Assembly: GCA_022600195.1 (NCBI GenBank)
Contig: JAHZKX010000045.1
Span: 62,001 to 126,000 of the forward strand
Length of the DNA stretch: 64,000 nucleotides
Direction: 5' to 3'
Source of the DNA: Planctomycetota bacterium
GTDB lineage: Bacteria > Planctomycetota > Planctomycetia > Planctomycetales > Planctomycetaceae
Each line of letters opens with the position of its first letter. Positions within the stretch are counted from its first letter, which is position 1. Position numbers and translations under genes: made by a program. The notes below the pieces were generated by a model, which was not told the origin of the DNA, made no database searches, and worked only from the letters and a program-made list of their open reading frames with translations. This document shows, piece by piece, positions 26,009-34,161 of this stretch.

Positions 26009-27772
26009 TCACAGAGGCATTTCTTCATCAAACAGGTCAGGACATATTTTATACAGTTCTCCTCGTAAATAACTTTCTACATCACGGGCAACATCGATCG
26101 TCATCGCATGTGCGGTGATCTCCTCAGCCCGTTCTATTGTCAGATGTCTGATGACTTCTTTTACTTCCGGAATCGCCAGTGGTGTCGCACTGATCTGTCG
26201 AATTCCCATGCCGACCAATAAGGGGATTGACTTCAGGTCAGAACTCATTTGACCACAGACTGTGACCGGGATATTTTTCTTATCCGCTGCGTGCACAACC
26301 ATTTTAATGAGTCTTAAAATCGAAGGATCTGATGAGTTGTATAACGATGATACCGCAGGATCAGACCGATCGACGGCTAGAGTATACTGAATTAGATCAT
26401 TTGTCCCAATGGAGAAAAAGTCAACTTCCTCAGCAAATTCTTCAGCCAGAAGTGCAGCAGCCGGGACTTCTACCATCATTCCAATGGGGATATTCGGGTT
26501 GAAATCGACTCCTCGCTCTTCGAGGTCTTCCAGGACGTCGCCCACGATCATTTTGGCCTGGCGCCATTCTAAGAGTGTGGAAATGAGCGGAAACATAATG
26601 CGGACGTCACCGTGGACTGCAGCGCGAAAGATTGCCCGGAGCTGAGTTTTGAATAAAGGCAAGTCGCGCAGGCTGAGTCGAACACTCCGCAGGCCCAGTG
26701 CCGGGTTCATGCCCTCTTTGGCTAAATACCTGTAACCTCTGGGAATTTTATCGGCTCCCAGATCAAGTGTGCGGATCACGATGGGTCTGTTTTGGGCGGC
26801 CTTCACGACACTGCAATAAGCATCGTAGTGAACTTGTTCAGTAGGCTCTGTGTTCGATTGAAGATAAAGAAATTCGGTGCGATACAGGCCAATTCCATCC
26901 GCACCACGTTCCGTGCAATGTTCGACTTCATTGGGAAACTCAATATTGCCCATCACATGAATTCGAATACTGTCTTTTGTTTCAGAACGGATTTTTCGCC
27001 GGGATGCTAACCGGGCTGCCATTGATCGTTGACGCTCACCGGTATCGCGATACTTTTCCAGAGTTTCTTCATCCGGGTCGATGATGACTTCGCCGTTATT
27101 GCCATCCACAATGACCGTTTCGCCACCAGAGATATCAGAGAGAAACTCGCCCAGACCCACTACAGCTGGAATTTCCAATGCCCCGGCAAGAATGGCTGTA
27201 TGACTGGTTCGACCACCCACTTCTGTAGCAAATCCCAGCACGAATTCTTTGGCGAGGCTGGCTGTTTCGCTGGGAGTGAGGTTGTTTGCCAGAACAATAA
27301 TGGGTGTTGTCAGATTAGAGAGTTCTTCCCTTTTTTCGCCGAGCAGCTGTTTGAGCAGTCTTTTTTCCAGATCGATAATATCGCTGGCACGTTCTGCGAG
27401 ATAATTATCGCCGAGATGTTGGACGAGTTTCGTGTAGCGTCGAAAAACTCGACTGGATGCGTGTTCGGGCGAGTAACATTTTTCACGAATTAAGGTTTCA
27501 ATCTCGTCTTTCAGTCGTGGTGAGCTGACCATTTGTAAGTGAGCAGCGAAGATGGCCCCGTATTGTACCCCCAGTTTATCAGAGGCCAGCCGTTCATTTT
27601 CAGCGATTTCTTCGCAGACCGCATCCATGGCTGTCCTGAGACGTGCGATTTCAGTCTCGATCGCATTCACACTGACAAATTGTCGCGGAATGCGAAAGTC
27701 CTCGGTCCCCAGAATGAGCGCGGGGCCGAAATTCACTCCCGGTGAGACTGCAATTCCACGTTTAACAAGCAT
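26009..27772 (-). CDS. ptsI: Phosphoenolpyruvate-protein phosphotransferase (PTS enzyme I)
   Basis: 587 residues, full length and without the N-terminal GAF domain of PtsP. It transfers phosphate from PEP to HPr. The swivelling His domain has [11 protein letters not shown] with the phospho-accepting His191. The PEP-binding barrel shows [53 protein letters not shown] and VCGQMSSD. The last motif keeps the acid-base Cys506 but has Gln508 where most enzymes have Glu (CGE). It lies upstream... of nothing PTS-like; its partner HPr is 89 bp before it on the same strand. No EIIB or EIIC sugar permease is nearby, so a regulatory PTS is likely. Confidence 0.94.
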   Translation of the reverse strand: MLVKRGIAVSPGVNFGPALILGTEDFRIPRQFVSVNAIETEIARLRTAMDAVCEEIAENERLASDKLGVQYGAIFAAHLQMVSSPRLKDEIETLIREKCYSPEHASSRVFRRYTKLVQHLGDNYLAERASDIIDLEKRLLKQLLGEKREELSNLTTPIIVLANNLTPSETASLAKEFVLGFATEVGGRTSHTAILAGALEIPAVVGLGEFLSDISGGETVIVDGNNGEVIIDPDEETLEKYRDTGERQRSMAARLASRRKIRSETKDSIRIHVMGNIEFPNEVEHCTERGADGIGLYRTEFLYLQSNTEPTEQVHYDAYCSVVKAAQNRPIVIRTLDLGADKIPRGYRYLAKEGMNPALGLRSVRLSLRDLPLFKTQLRAIFRAAVHGDVRIMFPLISTLLEWRQAKMIVGDVLEDLEERGVDFNPNIPIGMMVEVPAAALLAEEFAEEVDFFSIGTNDLIQYTLAVDRSDPAVSSLYNSSDPSILRLIKMVVHAADKKNIPVTVCGQMSSDLKSIPLLVGMGIRQISATPLAIPEVKEVIRHLTIERAEEITAHAMTIDVARDVESYLRGELYKICPDLFDEEMPL

Positions 27773-27861
27773 TCAATTAGAGCCTAGTAGGGCGCTTTCC
27801 AACAGACAGGGAACTGGTGGGACACCACTCAGTCGGAGGATACGGGGGTTATTTAGATGGA

Positions 27862-28152
27862 TCAGTCGACTTCTTCGAATTTTTGATATCCTGATTCAAA
27901 AAACTGAACGATTTCTTCCATGAGCTTACTGGCATCATCTCCATTTGCTTCCAAAACAAGCTCGGTTCCAGGTAAAGCCTTGAGCTCCAGCAAGTCATAG
28001 ACCTCTTTGGCATCTCCTGCGAGATTCCCATTTTTAATTTTAAAATCGCATTTATAGAGCCGGGCGATTCTGACAATTTCCGAAATGGGGCGAAGGTGAA
28101 GCCCTTGCTTCATTTTGACAATGACGATCTGGCGGCAAACAGATTCTTGCAT
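27862..28152 (-). CDS. ptsH: HPr-family phosphocarrier protein
   Basis: 96 residues. [14 protein letters not shown] holds the active-site His19 (GLHxRP motif), which takes phosphate from EI and passes it to EIIA. The regulatory Ser46 site of Firmicute HPr (KSIMG) is not present: the matching segment reads [13 protein letters not shown], so HPr kinase control at that site is unlikely. It is close to Npr/HPr size. Gene order on the minus strand is hpf, EIIA, HPr, EI. Confidence 0.9.
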   Translation of the reverse strand: MQESVCRQIVIVKMKQGLHLRPISEIVRIARLYKCDFKIKNGNLAGDAKEVYDLLELKALPGTELVLEANGDDASKLMEEIVQFFESGYQKFEEVD

Positions 28153-28375
28153 GGCACAATTGATAACTACTCAAGCAACCTGAAAATCAAACCATGTCTC
28201 ATTCAGGAATGATGACATTTTCAGTAAGATCTCGTAATTACCCCTTTCCTCTTTGTTCAACCAGTAATGAGCCCGAGCGAAGCACATCTTCCGATTTTCA
28301 GAATCAATGTCCGGCTTTGGGACCAGCTGTAATCTGAATTGGACCAGTTTCTTCCTAACTGTGATGCCTCGCTAC

Positions 28376-28849
28376 TCAGTCCAGCTGGTTACTGTCAGCT
28401 TCGTTGAGTAATTCAACAATATCTTCAATATTTTTTGAATGGCGGAGAAACTTACAGAAGTTTTGATTCCTCAAGTGGCGGGAAATATTTTCCAGCCCGC
28501 GTAAGTGATCTCCAGGACGATCCAGAGGTGAAATCAGTAAAAATAGTATAAAGACATCCTCACCATCCAGGCTGGCGAAGTCGACTCCCTCGGGAGAAAG
28601 CGCAACCGCGGCAGTCAGGTTTTCAACAGAGGAATGTTTGGTATGCGGGACGGCAACGCCGTTTCCTATCCCGGTGGAGCCAAGTTCCTCCCGTTTTAGT
28701 ATCGCAGAGACAATACCTTCCTCATCATCAGGTGAGATGCTGCCTGCATTTTTAAGACTTGCGACCATGGTGCGAATCGCTTCTTCTTTGGTCGTTACAT
28801 TCAATTCCGGAATAATGGCTTCCGAAACCACGAAGTCTGTTAACTTCAT
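28376..28849 (-). CDS. ptsN: PTS EIIA domain protein (PtsN/EIIA-Ntr-like)
   Basis: 157 residues of the EIIA-2 (mannitol/fructose/Ntr) fold. [19 protein letters not shown] carries the phosphorylated His69 (VPH), with His72 nearby. [31 protein letters not shown] is the next conserved block. With no sugar-specific EIIB/EIIC in the region, its output is probably regulatory, as with EIIA-Ntr in proteobacteria (potassium, nitrogen and carbon balance). It sits between hpf and HPr, as ptsN sits after hpf in rpoN operons, though rpoN itself is not here. Confidence 0.88.
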   Translation of the reverse strand: MKLTDFVVSEAIIPELNVTTKEEAIRTMVASLKNAGSISPDDEEGIVSAILKREELGSTGIGNGVAVPHTKHSSVENLTAAVALSPEGVDFASLDGEDVFILFLLISPLDRPGDHLRGLENISRHLRNQNFCKFLRHSKNIEDIVELLNEADSNQLD

Positions 28850-29038
28850 GTATTCTTTCCTTCTAACTACATCTGCAAAAAAATCAGTCTCTGCGGTAAT
28901 GACGCAAGACGTTATTGTAAATCGTTACAGCCTGGGAATACTCAATCAGAGGTGAATCTTTCCAGGCTGATCACACGGTGCTTCTCTTAAAGACAGTCTC
29001 TTCGTCACGCTGAAAAAAGCGTTGTGACGATTCAGGAA

Positions 29039-29395
29039 TTATTCCGCTTCGGATTCTGACTCCGCAATTTGATTTTCTACGATTTCATTCAGCGGACGAT
29101 CTCGACGGTGATCCTGAATTTTTTCCTTATATTTTTTTATTTGATGTTCCATTTTATGCAAAGCGGACTGAAAGTTTGGTTTAACTTCATCCCCTTCCGC
29201 ATGGGCCACAAAATTATGCTTATGTTCTGCATCAACGAGAATTTCGACTCGATTCTGGTTTTGACCCTGATCGATCGTTACTTGAATTGCAGTTACCCTT
29301 TCGAAGTACTTCAATAACTTCTCAGACTTTCCAGTAATATAATCACGAAGACCATCTGAAACACTACCATGACGACAAGTAATCGCAACTTGCAC
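29039..29395 (-). CDS. hpf: Ribosome hibernation-promoting factor / YfiA family
   Basis: 118 residues, short-form HPF. MQVAITCRHGSVSDGLRDYITGKSEKLLKYF and VEILVDAEHKHNFVAHAEGDEV match the beta-alpha-beta-beta-beta-alpha fold that binds the 30S decoding centre and stops translation in stationary phase. The long-form dimerisation domain is absent. The acidic tail from about 98 is variable. It is first in the same-strand run leading to EIIA, HPr and EI, so its own promoter lies in 29396-29890. Confidence 0.9.
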   Translation of the reverse strand: MQVAITCRHGSVSDGLRDYITGKSEKLLKYFERVTAIQVTIDQGQNQNRVEILVDAEHKHNFVAHAEGDEVKPNFQSALHKMEHQIKKYKEKIQDHRRDRPLNEIVENQIAESESEAE

Positions 29396-29890
29396 TGTCG
29401 ACTCTCCTGCTTAAAAAATATCGGGCTTGTGTACTTACGTATCTATTTTTGAGTTCAGCAATAGATGATGCTAACAGATTCTATCTGGCCAGGTCCAGCA
29501 ATACCAGTCACTAATTCTCAAGGATCAAGTTCAAAAACCGGTCCTTTGCATCCCCTTTTTGATTCGATATGATCGCATTCAGGGAGAATCGATCACCATC
29601 TGTCCCTGTTGCGAGGTTTGAGGGCTCATTTCAACATCCAGCTCATTAGGCAGGTAATGCAGTCCTGGATCTATTTAATTTGGCAAGATGAGCCTTGTTT
29701 TTGGTGATTCCTGTGGGTTTTGCTCCGGGAAAAAGCAAAAGTAATCTGATTTTCACTGGTTTCCCCTGTGTCGGGTATGCCAATATAAATGTAAGCTGTT
29801 AAGAACAGTTATGGGGGAATCCGGCCTCAAAGTAATTTTTGGCTGATTCTGAATCATATCCTTGCAGAGTCGAGAGGTAAAAAAGTAGCG
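29396..29890. other. Divergent intergenic region between hpf and the FmdB-like gene
   Basis: About 495 bp, AT-rich in places. It should contain promoters for both directions, but I see no -35/-10 pair good enough to name. A TTGGCA at 29680 resembles a sigma-54 -24 element, but no GC lies at the correct distance. No tRNA or clear structured RNA seen. Confidence 0.4.
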
Positions 29891-30187
29891 ATGCCTACTT
29901 ATGTATATGAGGTAATTACCCCGGATGGGACTCCGGGCGAACGTTTTGAAGTCATACAGAAAATGAGTGATCCCATATTAACCGAACATCCTGAAACGGG
30001 TGAAGCGGTAAAAAAAGTCATCACGGCCGCTTATTTTTCCGGCAAATGGTCTGACGCCCAGGCTAAGCGGACGTTAAATGATGACAAGCGCCTGGGAGAA
30101 CTTGGATTCACAAAATATGTCAAATCATCAAAAGGGACTTATGAAAAAAGGGCCGGGGATGGTCCTGATATGATCTCGGCAGATTGA
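29891..30187 (+). CDS. FmdB-like small protein that has lost the zinc-ribbon cysteines
   Basis: 98 residues. The start MPTYVYEV and the FEVIQKMSDPILTEHPETGEAVKKVI block follow the FmdB/CxxC_CxxC_SSSS family (usually MPTYEYxCxxCG, then MSDPPLxxCPxCG, then VxRxIS). All four zinc-binding cysteines are replaced: TPDG stands where the first CxxC is expected and HPETGE where CPxCGG is expected, and the whole protein has no cysteine. The C-terminal ~45 residues (KWSDAQAKRTLNDDKRLGELGFTKYVK) are polar. Function is unknown; the fold may persist without metal. It stands alone, 99 bp before a secreted protein gene. Confidence 0.75.
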   Translation: MPTYVYEVITPDGTPGERFEVIQKMSDPILTEHPETGEAVKKVITAAYFSGKWSDAQAKRTLNDDKRLGELGFTKYVKSSKGTYEKRAGDGPDMISAD

Positions 30188-30286
30188 ATGTCGAAGATAT
30201 ATTTCAAGATTGTGGAATATTGCTGTTTGCGAAATCTAATCGATTATTGCCTGAGAGTTTGGTCGATTGAGGGAGACTAATTTGAA

Positions 30287-31102
30287 ATGAAACTACGAAT
30301 CGATATTTTTGTTTTGATCTTGATACTGGTATGCGGTCTCGTTTCAGAACGTCGGGCCGCGGCACAAACGAAATCAGAACAGAAGAAAACAACATATTCA
30401 AACACACAATGTGAGGGAGTTTATCCACATCATTTACAAGGTGTTTGCATTGATGGCCAGGGTAATATTTTTTGGAGTTTTACAACCGAACTGGTAAAGA
30501 CCAATGCCTCTGGCAAGGTTCTACTGAAAATTCCTGTGGGGAATCATCATGGAGATCTCTGCTATCAGGATGGAAAAGTCTTTGTAGCTGTTAACTTTGG
30601 TGCATTCAATCATCCGGAGGGAAAGTCAGATTCCTGGGTTTATGTGTATGATGCGAAAAAACTTTTATTGATTGCCAAGCATCAGACCCCCGAAGTGATT
30701 TATGGTGCAGGGGGAATTGCCTCTCATCAGGGTAAGTTCATTGTCGTGGGTGGTCTCCCAAAAGGGATAAATGAGAACTATCTTTATGAATATGACGTGA
30801 ACTTCAAATTTGTCAAAAAACATGTTTTGAAAAGCGGGTACACTCTTCTGGGAATTCAAACGGCCACCTTTGCAGACAATCAATGGTGGTTTGGCTGTTA
30901 TGGCACGGAACTTCTCAAAGCAGATGCCAACTTTAAGTTCATCGCCAAGCATCACATCGATTGCAGTTTGGGAGTAGAGCGAGTGACTGACAAGCTGCTT
31001 TTGGTAGCACGTGGCGCGAGGGACAAAAAAAAGATGAATTCCGGCCGTGTCTATCTGGCTGATCCGAATGAAAAACAAGGTTTTATTATTCGCAAGAAGT
31101 GA
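30287..31102 (+). CDS. Secreted beta-propeller-like protein, function unknown
   Basis: 271 residues with a signal peptide (LRIDIFVLILILVCGLVS, cleavage likely after AAA about 25). Repeated short strands with blade-like spacing are visible: HHLQGVCIDGQGNIFWSF, HHGDLCYQDGKVFVAVNFG, SHQGKFIVVGG, LLGIQTATFADNQWWFGC and GVERVTDKLLLVARG. This fits half a propeller or a small six-bladed NHL/SMP-30-like form. No catalytic residues can be assigned. It converges with the SLBB lipoprotein gene. Confidence 0.75.
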   Translation: MKLRIDIFVLILILVCGLVSERRAAAQTKSEQKKTTYSNTQCEGVYPHHLQGVCIDGQGNIFWSFTTELVKTNASGKVLLKIPVGNHHGDLCYQDGKVFVAVNFGAFNHPEGKSDSWVYVYDAKKLLLIAKHQTPEVIYGAGGIASHQGKFIVVGGLPKGINENYLYEYDVNFKFVKKHVLKSGYTLLGIQTATFADNQWWFGCYGTELLKADANFKFIAKHHIDCSLGVERVTDKLLLVARGARDKKKMNSGRVYLADPNEKQGFIIRKK

Positions 31103-31149
31103 GACTCGTTCAGGATTTCAACGGAACGGAATCAATCTGTCTTATACGA

Positions 31150-32628
31150 TCAGCGATTTCCACCCCCCGATTGCAGGTTGGATGCTGCCAGCCCAAACAG
31201 AGCACCTTCGAGCAGGTGGCGTTCAATAAAGGCTGCAATTGCTTCAGACTTTGTATATTGCAGGATGACATAGTCGCCGGGTTGTATGAGAACGCGTTGA
31301 CTGGGGTGACGGACTGCTTCGTACAGATCGACTTTGATCGGCAACTGTGTTCCGTTGGGAAGCTGCCTGAGAATGATGGCATTGCTGGCACTGATTGTGA
31401 CATCCTGATTCAATGCAGAGGGGCCCCCGCTTGATCTGTCGCTCCCTCCGGTTCCTGCCGCCTGTGCAATCGAAATTGCCCCCAGGATATCCAGATCATA
31501 ATCGCGAGGCAGTGTGTATTGTCCGCCACCCAATAAACCGCCTGTATAGAAAATTTCAGTGTCGCGTGATTCAATAAACACCACATCGCCATCATGCAGG
31601 ATAATTTCTTCCGGTGTCAGATGAACCTGTTCTCCCGGGCTCAAACGAATGGGGATTTTGATAATTCCCGATCTTTGCATTGTAGAATCATTATTGATGG
31701 TCGGAGCCATAGAGTCACCGTAGAACGTTCCACCGTCGCTTGAATAGAGTGGTTGACCAACCTGAAACGAAGGATCTATCTGGCCTCCATTGGAATTCGG
31801 AATTGGCGTATACGAATCAGAAACCTGTCGAATATTTTGTGGTGAATTGGAATTCCGAGGCGAGGTTGAGCCTGTATGAACGGGTTGTGGGCAGATCGAA
31901 TGATTCAACTTATGTGCGGCGCCTCGAATAATGTAGATCGAATTTTCTGCATCCAGTCCTGGTAGTCCGCCTGTTTCAGCCAGGGCATGCAGGACATCAT
32001 TATTGTAGGCGGGCAGGTTGACAACGCGACCTGTGCCCCGTTTTGATCTTCCGATATTTAGAACGCCGCCACCACCACCAACAACATCATTGGCGTTTTC
32101 CTGACGAATCACAAGGACACGGTAAGAGCGTGGTCTCTGGAGGCTGATCAGAATTCGGTCGCGTCCTACTTTTAAGATACCCTTTTCAGTTGTATATTTG
32201 CGTCGGATTGTTTCTTCGAGTTGATTTAGTGTAAGGCCTCTGGCAAACACGTTACCGATCAGCGGAAGTGAAATCGTTCCATCTTCACGGATGGGAATCG
32301 GATAACCGAGAGAGGGTGCCACTTCCTGTGTCTGAGGGAAATGTACCGGGGGTACTTCTCTGAATTGCCCCAATACACCCTCGATGTAAACTCCCAGTAC
32401 ATCTCCGGAATCTAGCAGGTAGTGTGTTGGCGCCGGTTGTCTCAAGAGTGAAAGATCGATGGTTTCTTTTCCAGAACGCACTTCCGCCTTGTATTCAGAC
32501 GGAATGTACTGCGCAGGAACTCCTTTGATCGGGTGAATGGCAGCACATCCATTCAAGATCACCGTCAAGAACAGCGCGCAGAGAATATGCCAGACACTTT
32601 CAGGCATTGATAAGGAAGGTTTCTGCAT
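31150..32628 (-). CDS. Wza-like polysaccharide export lipoprotein (Poly_export + SLBB)
   Basis: About 492 residues. The lipobox VILNGC follows a short signal peptide (SVWHILCALFLT). The Poly_export domain starts at YLLDSGDVLGVYIEGVL and continues with ISLPLIGNVFARGLTLNQLEETIRRKYT. SLBB-like repeats occur at YRVLVIRQENAND...VVNLPAYNNDVLHALAETGGLPG (spacers shown) and near GDVVFIESRDTEIFYTGGLLGGGQYTLPRDYDLDILGAISIAQAAG. Wza homologs form outer-membrane pores for capsule or exopolysaccharide. Start ATG 32628 gives a normal n-region; the frame is open to 32679. No other export genes (Wzc, Wzx) are adjacent. Confidence 0.88.
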   Translation of the reverse strand: MQKPSLSMPESVWHILCALFLTVILNGCAAIHPIKGVPAQYIPSEYKAEVRSGKETIDLSLLRQPAPTHYLLDSGDVLGVYIEGVLGQFREVPPVHFPQTQEVAPSLGYPIPIREDGTISLPLIGNVFARGLTLNQLEETIRRKYTTEKGILKVGRDRILISLQRPRSYRVLVIRQENANDVVGGGGGVLNIGRSKRGTGRVVNLPAYNNDVLHALAETGGLPGLDAENSIYIIRGAAHKLNHSICPQPVHTGSTSPRNSNSPQNIRQVSDSYTPIPNSNGGQIDPSFQVGQPLYSSDGGTFYGDSMAPTINNDSTMQRSGIIKIPIRLSPGEQVHLTPEEIILHDGDVVFIESRDTEIFYTGGLLGGGQYTLPRDYDLDILGAISIAQAAGTGGSDRSSGGPSALNQDVTISASNAIILRQLPNGTQLPIKVDLYEAVRHPSQRVLIQPGDYVILQYTKSEAIAAFIERHLLEGALFGLAASNLQSGGGNR

Positions 32629-32754
32629 TCTGATCGAACCTTTTAATTCGATAATCATGTTCTTGAAATGTTGCATCATTCTATTGTCTGGATCCTTTGT
32701 TTAGATCCGCATTTGAAAACATGCTGTCTCCGATATTAATCACACTGATTAATA

Positions 32755-33900
32755 TTAATATCTGTTTCCATAATCTCGACGATCGGGAAAACGCAGCAGG
32801 CGATGGGCTGCGCCTGATTGCTCTAAAGATCTGTGATGGTTTGTTTGCGTCTGACTTTTGGGTAGTGGTGTATAAGGATACGACTGTAATGAGTACGGAT
32901 TAGGTGGGGGATCATCATTAATATATACTGGTGGCTTAGAGTGCTGTGTTTCTGGACGGTGTTTGTTGGCAGCAGGGGCAGGCAAGGGGATTCGAACCGG
33001 AGGCTTGGGAGCCACTAACGGAGGGGCCACGAACGGTGGGGCCACTAACGGTTGCGGGTTGTGAATCTGTTGTCGAGGCAACGCCGGGCGAATTTGCTGT
33101 TGCTGTAACAGTGGCGATTTCTGCGTGCGTTCAGAATTGCTGCGTTGTGGAATTGGTTGTAAGTGTTGTTCCCGTTGATGTCCGGGTGTCGGCGGTAAAA
33201 TTACTCTGGGTGCTGGTGGAGTGTGTTGAGAGTTACTCAGCGGTGCAGGCAAAAGTTGCTTCTGATTGGTGTCCGGCTCGGTGGGAAATTGCTGATCGTT
33301 CGTGTTTTCGCCCCAGTAACCTGACTGGGATTGATCCCAGCCTACCAGGGAATAGGGAGTTGCAATTTCGTTATAGTCGTATCGTCCATCGGCCAGAGCG
33401 TGTTCAGCCCCCAGTTTGTATCCTGTGAACCATTGCTGGCTTTCAAGATAACCGACGGGAGTTCGATAATGGGCAGCCCAATACTCTTCTGGTGGAACCG
33501 GTGGAACTTCTCCCGAATCTCCTAAGGCGATATCAATGTAGGCTTGCTGATATCCATCGCGGAAGGCCTTGGATGGCTTTTCTTTGCAGTCACAAGCGAG
33601 CGTTTTCAATGACTGTTTGGCGCATTTTTTTGCAGCATGTTTGACCATTAATTTATCAAGATCGGTTTGATAACCGTCCAAAGAACGATAAGGATGCGGA
33701 GAACATTTATCTTGATGAAATAGAAAGCATTTTTTGACACGGCTGGAGATGGGAGAATACGTTTCTTCGTAACTACACTCTGTGCTGGCACAGCCCGTAA
33801 GTACAGACAGAATTGGGATGAGAACAGCGCAATACAGAAATCGGAATTCTGTGATCAACTTAAAAAATTGATTGAAGTCGTTTGAAATTTTGGAGTCCAC
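32755..33900 (-). CDS. Proline/glutamine-rich lipoprotein of unknown function
   Basis: 381 residues. A longer n-region precedes a signal segment and lipobox VLTGCAST (Cys about 37). Residues ~40-190 contain cysteine pairs (KKCAKQSLKTLACDCKEK) and a DGYQQAYIDIALGDSGEVPPVPPEEYW block with a GYQQAYxD motif seen in small planctomycete lipoproteins. From about 200 to the end the sequence is low-complexity, rich in P, Q, H and N, with short VAPPF/VAPPL repeats near 285-300. The tail is probably disordered. It precedes the SLBB lipoprotein on the same strand by about 75 bp, so a shared envelope role is possible but unproved. Confidence 0.75.
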   Translation of the reverse strand: MDSKISNDFNQFFKLITEFRFLYCAVLIPILSVLTGCASTECSYEETYSPISSRVKKCFLFHQDKCSPHPYRSLDGYQTDLDKLMVKHAAKKCAKQSLKTLACDCKEKPSKAFRDGYQQAYIDIALGDSGEVPPVPPEEYWAAHYRTPVGYLESQQWFTGYKLGAEHALADGRYDYNEIATPYSLVGWDQSQSGYWGENTNDQQFPTEPDTNQKQLLPAPLSNSQHTPPAPRVILPPTPGHQREQHLQPIPQRSNSERTQKSPLLQQQQIRPALPRQQIHNPQPLVAPPFVAPPLVAPKPPVRIPLPAPAANKHRPETQHSKPPVYINDDPPPNPYSLQSYPYTPLPKSQTQTNHHRSLEQSGAAHRLLRFPDRRDYGNRY

Positions 33901-33984
33901 TTTTCAGCCACCATGCGCAGATTGATTGTTAATCCATACGCTGGTTTTATCGGACTCGTCTAATACCACTGTGTAAGGTTTTTC

Positions 33985-34017
33985 CTGTCTTACTGATTAT
34001 AAGGGGGCGTAAGACAG
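33985..34017. repeat. 9 bp inverted repeat in an intergenic region
   Basis: CTGTCTTAC at 33985-33993 pairs with GTAAGACAG at 34009-34017 across a 15 nt loop. It lies upstream of the 381-residue lipoprotein gene and downstream of the GGDEF gene. There is no T-run on either strand, and a TATAAT-like hexamer on the minus strand lies inside the loop, so an operator is more likely than a terminator. Confidence 0.4.
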
Positions 34018-34161
34018 ATATAATCGTTTGATATTCAAAAATCGGATTAATCGGCATAATTCGGAAATTCAGGCTGGCTTACCTGTTTTAACAATCGCAG
34101 GAATACCGAGAGCGATTCCGTATGAAAGTGGCGGGATTTGCTGGTTTTGGGCTGGGGAAAA

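Noticed and set aside
29680..29697. Sigma-54-like promoter (TTGGCA) between hpf and the FmdB-like gene
   Set aside because: No GC dinucleotide at the required spacing from the GG; the next GC is two bases out of place.
32990..33060. Tandem DNA repeat
   Set aside because: It only encodes VAPP-type proline repeats in the lipoprotein tail; no sign of a mobile or CRISPR-like element.
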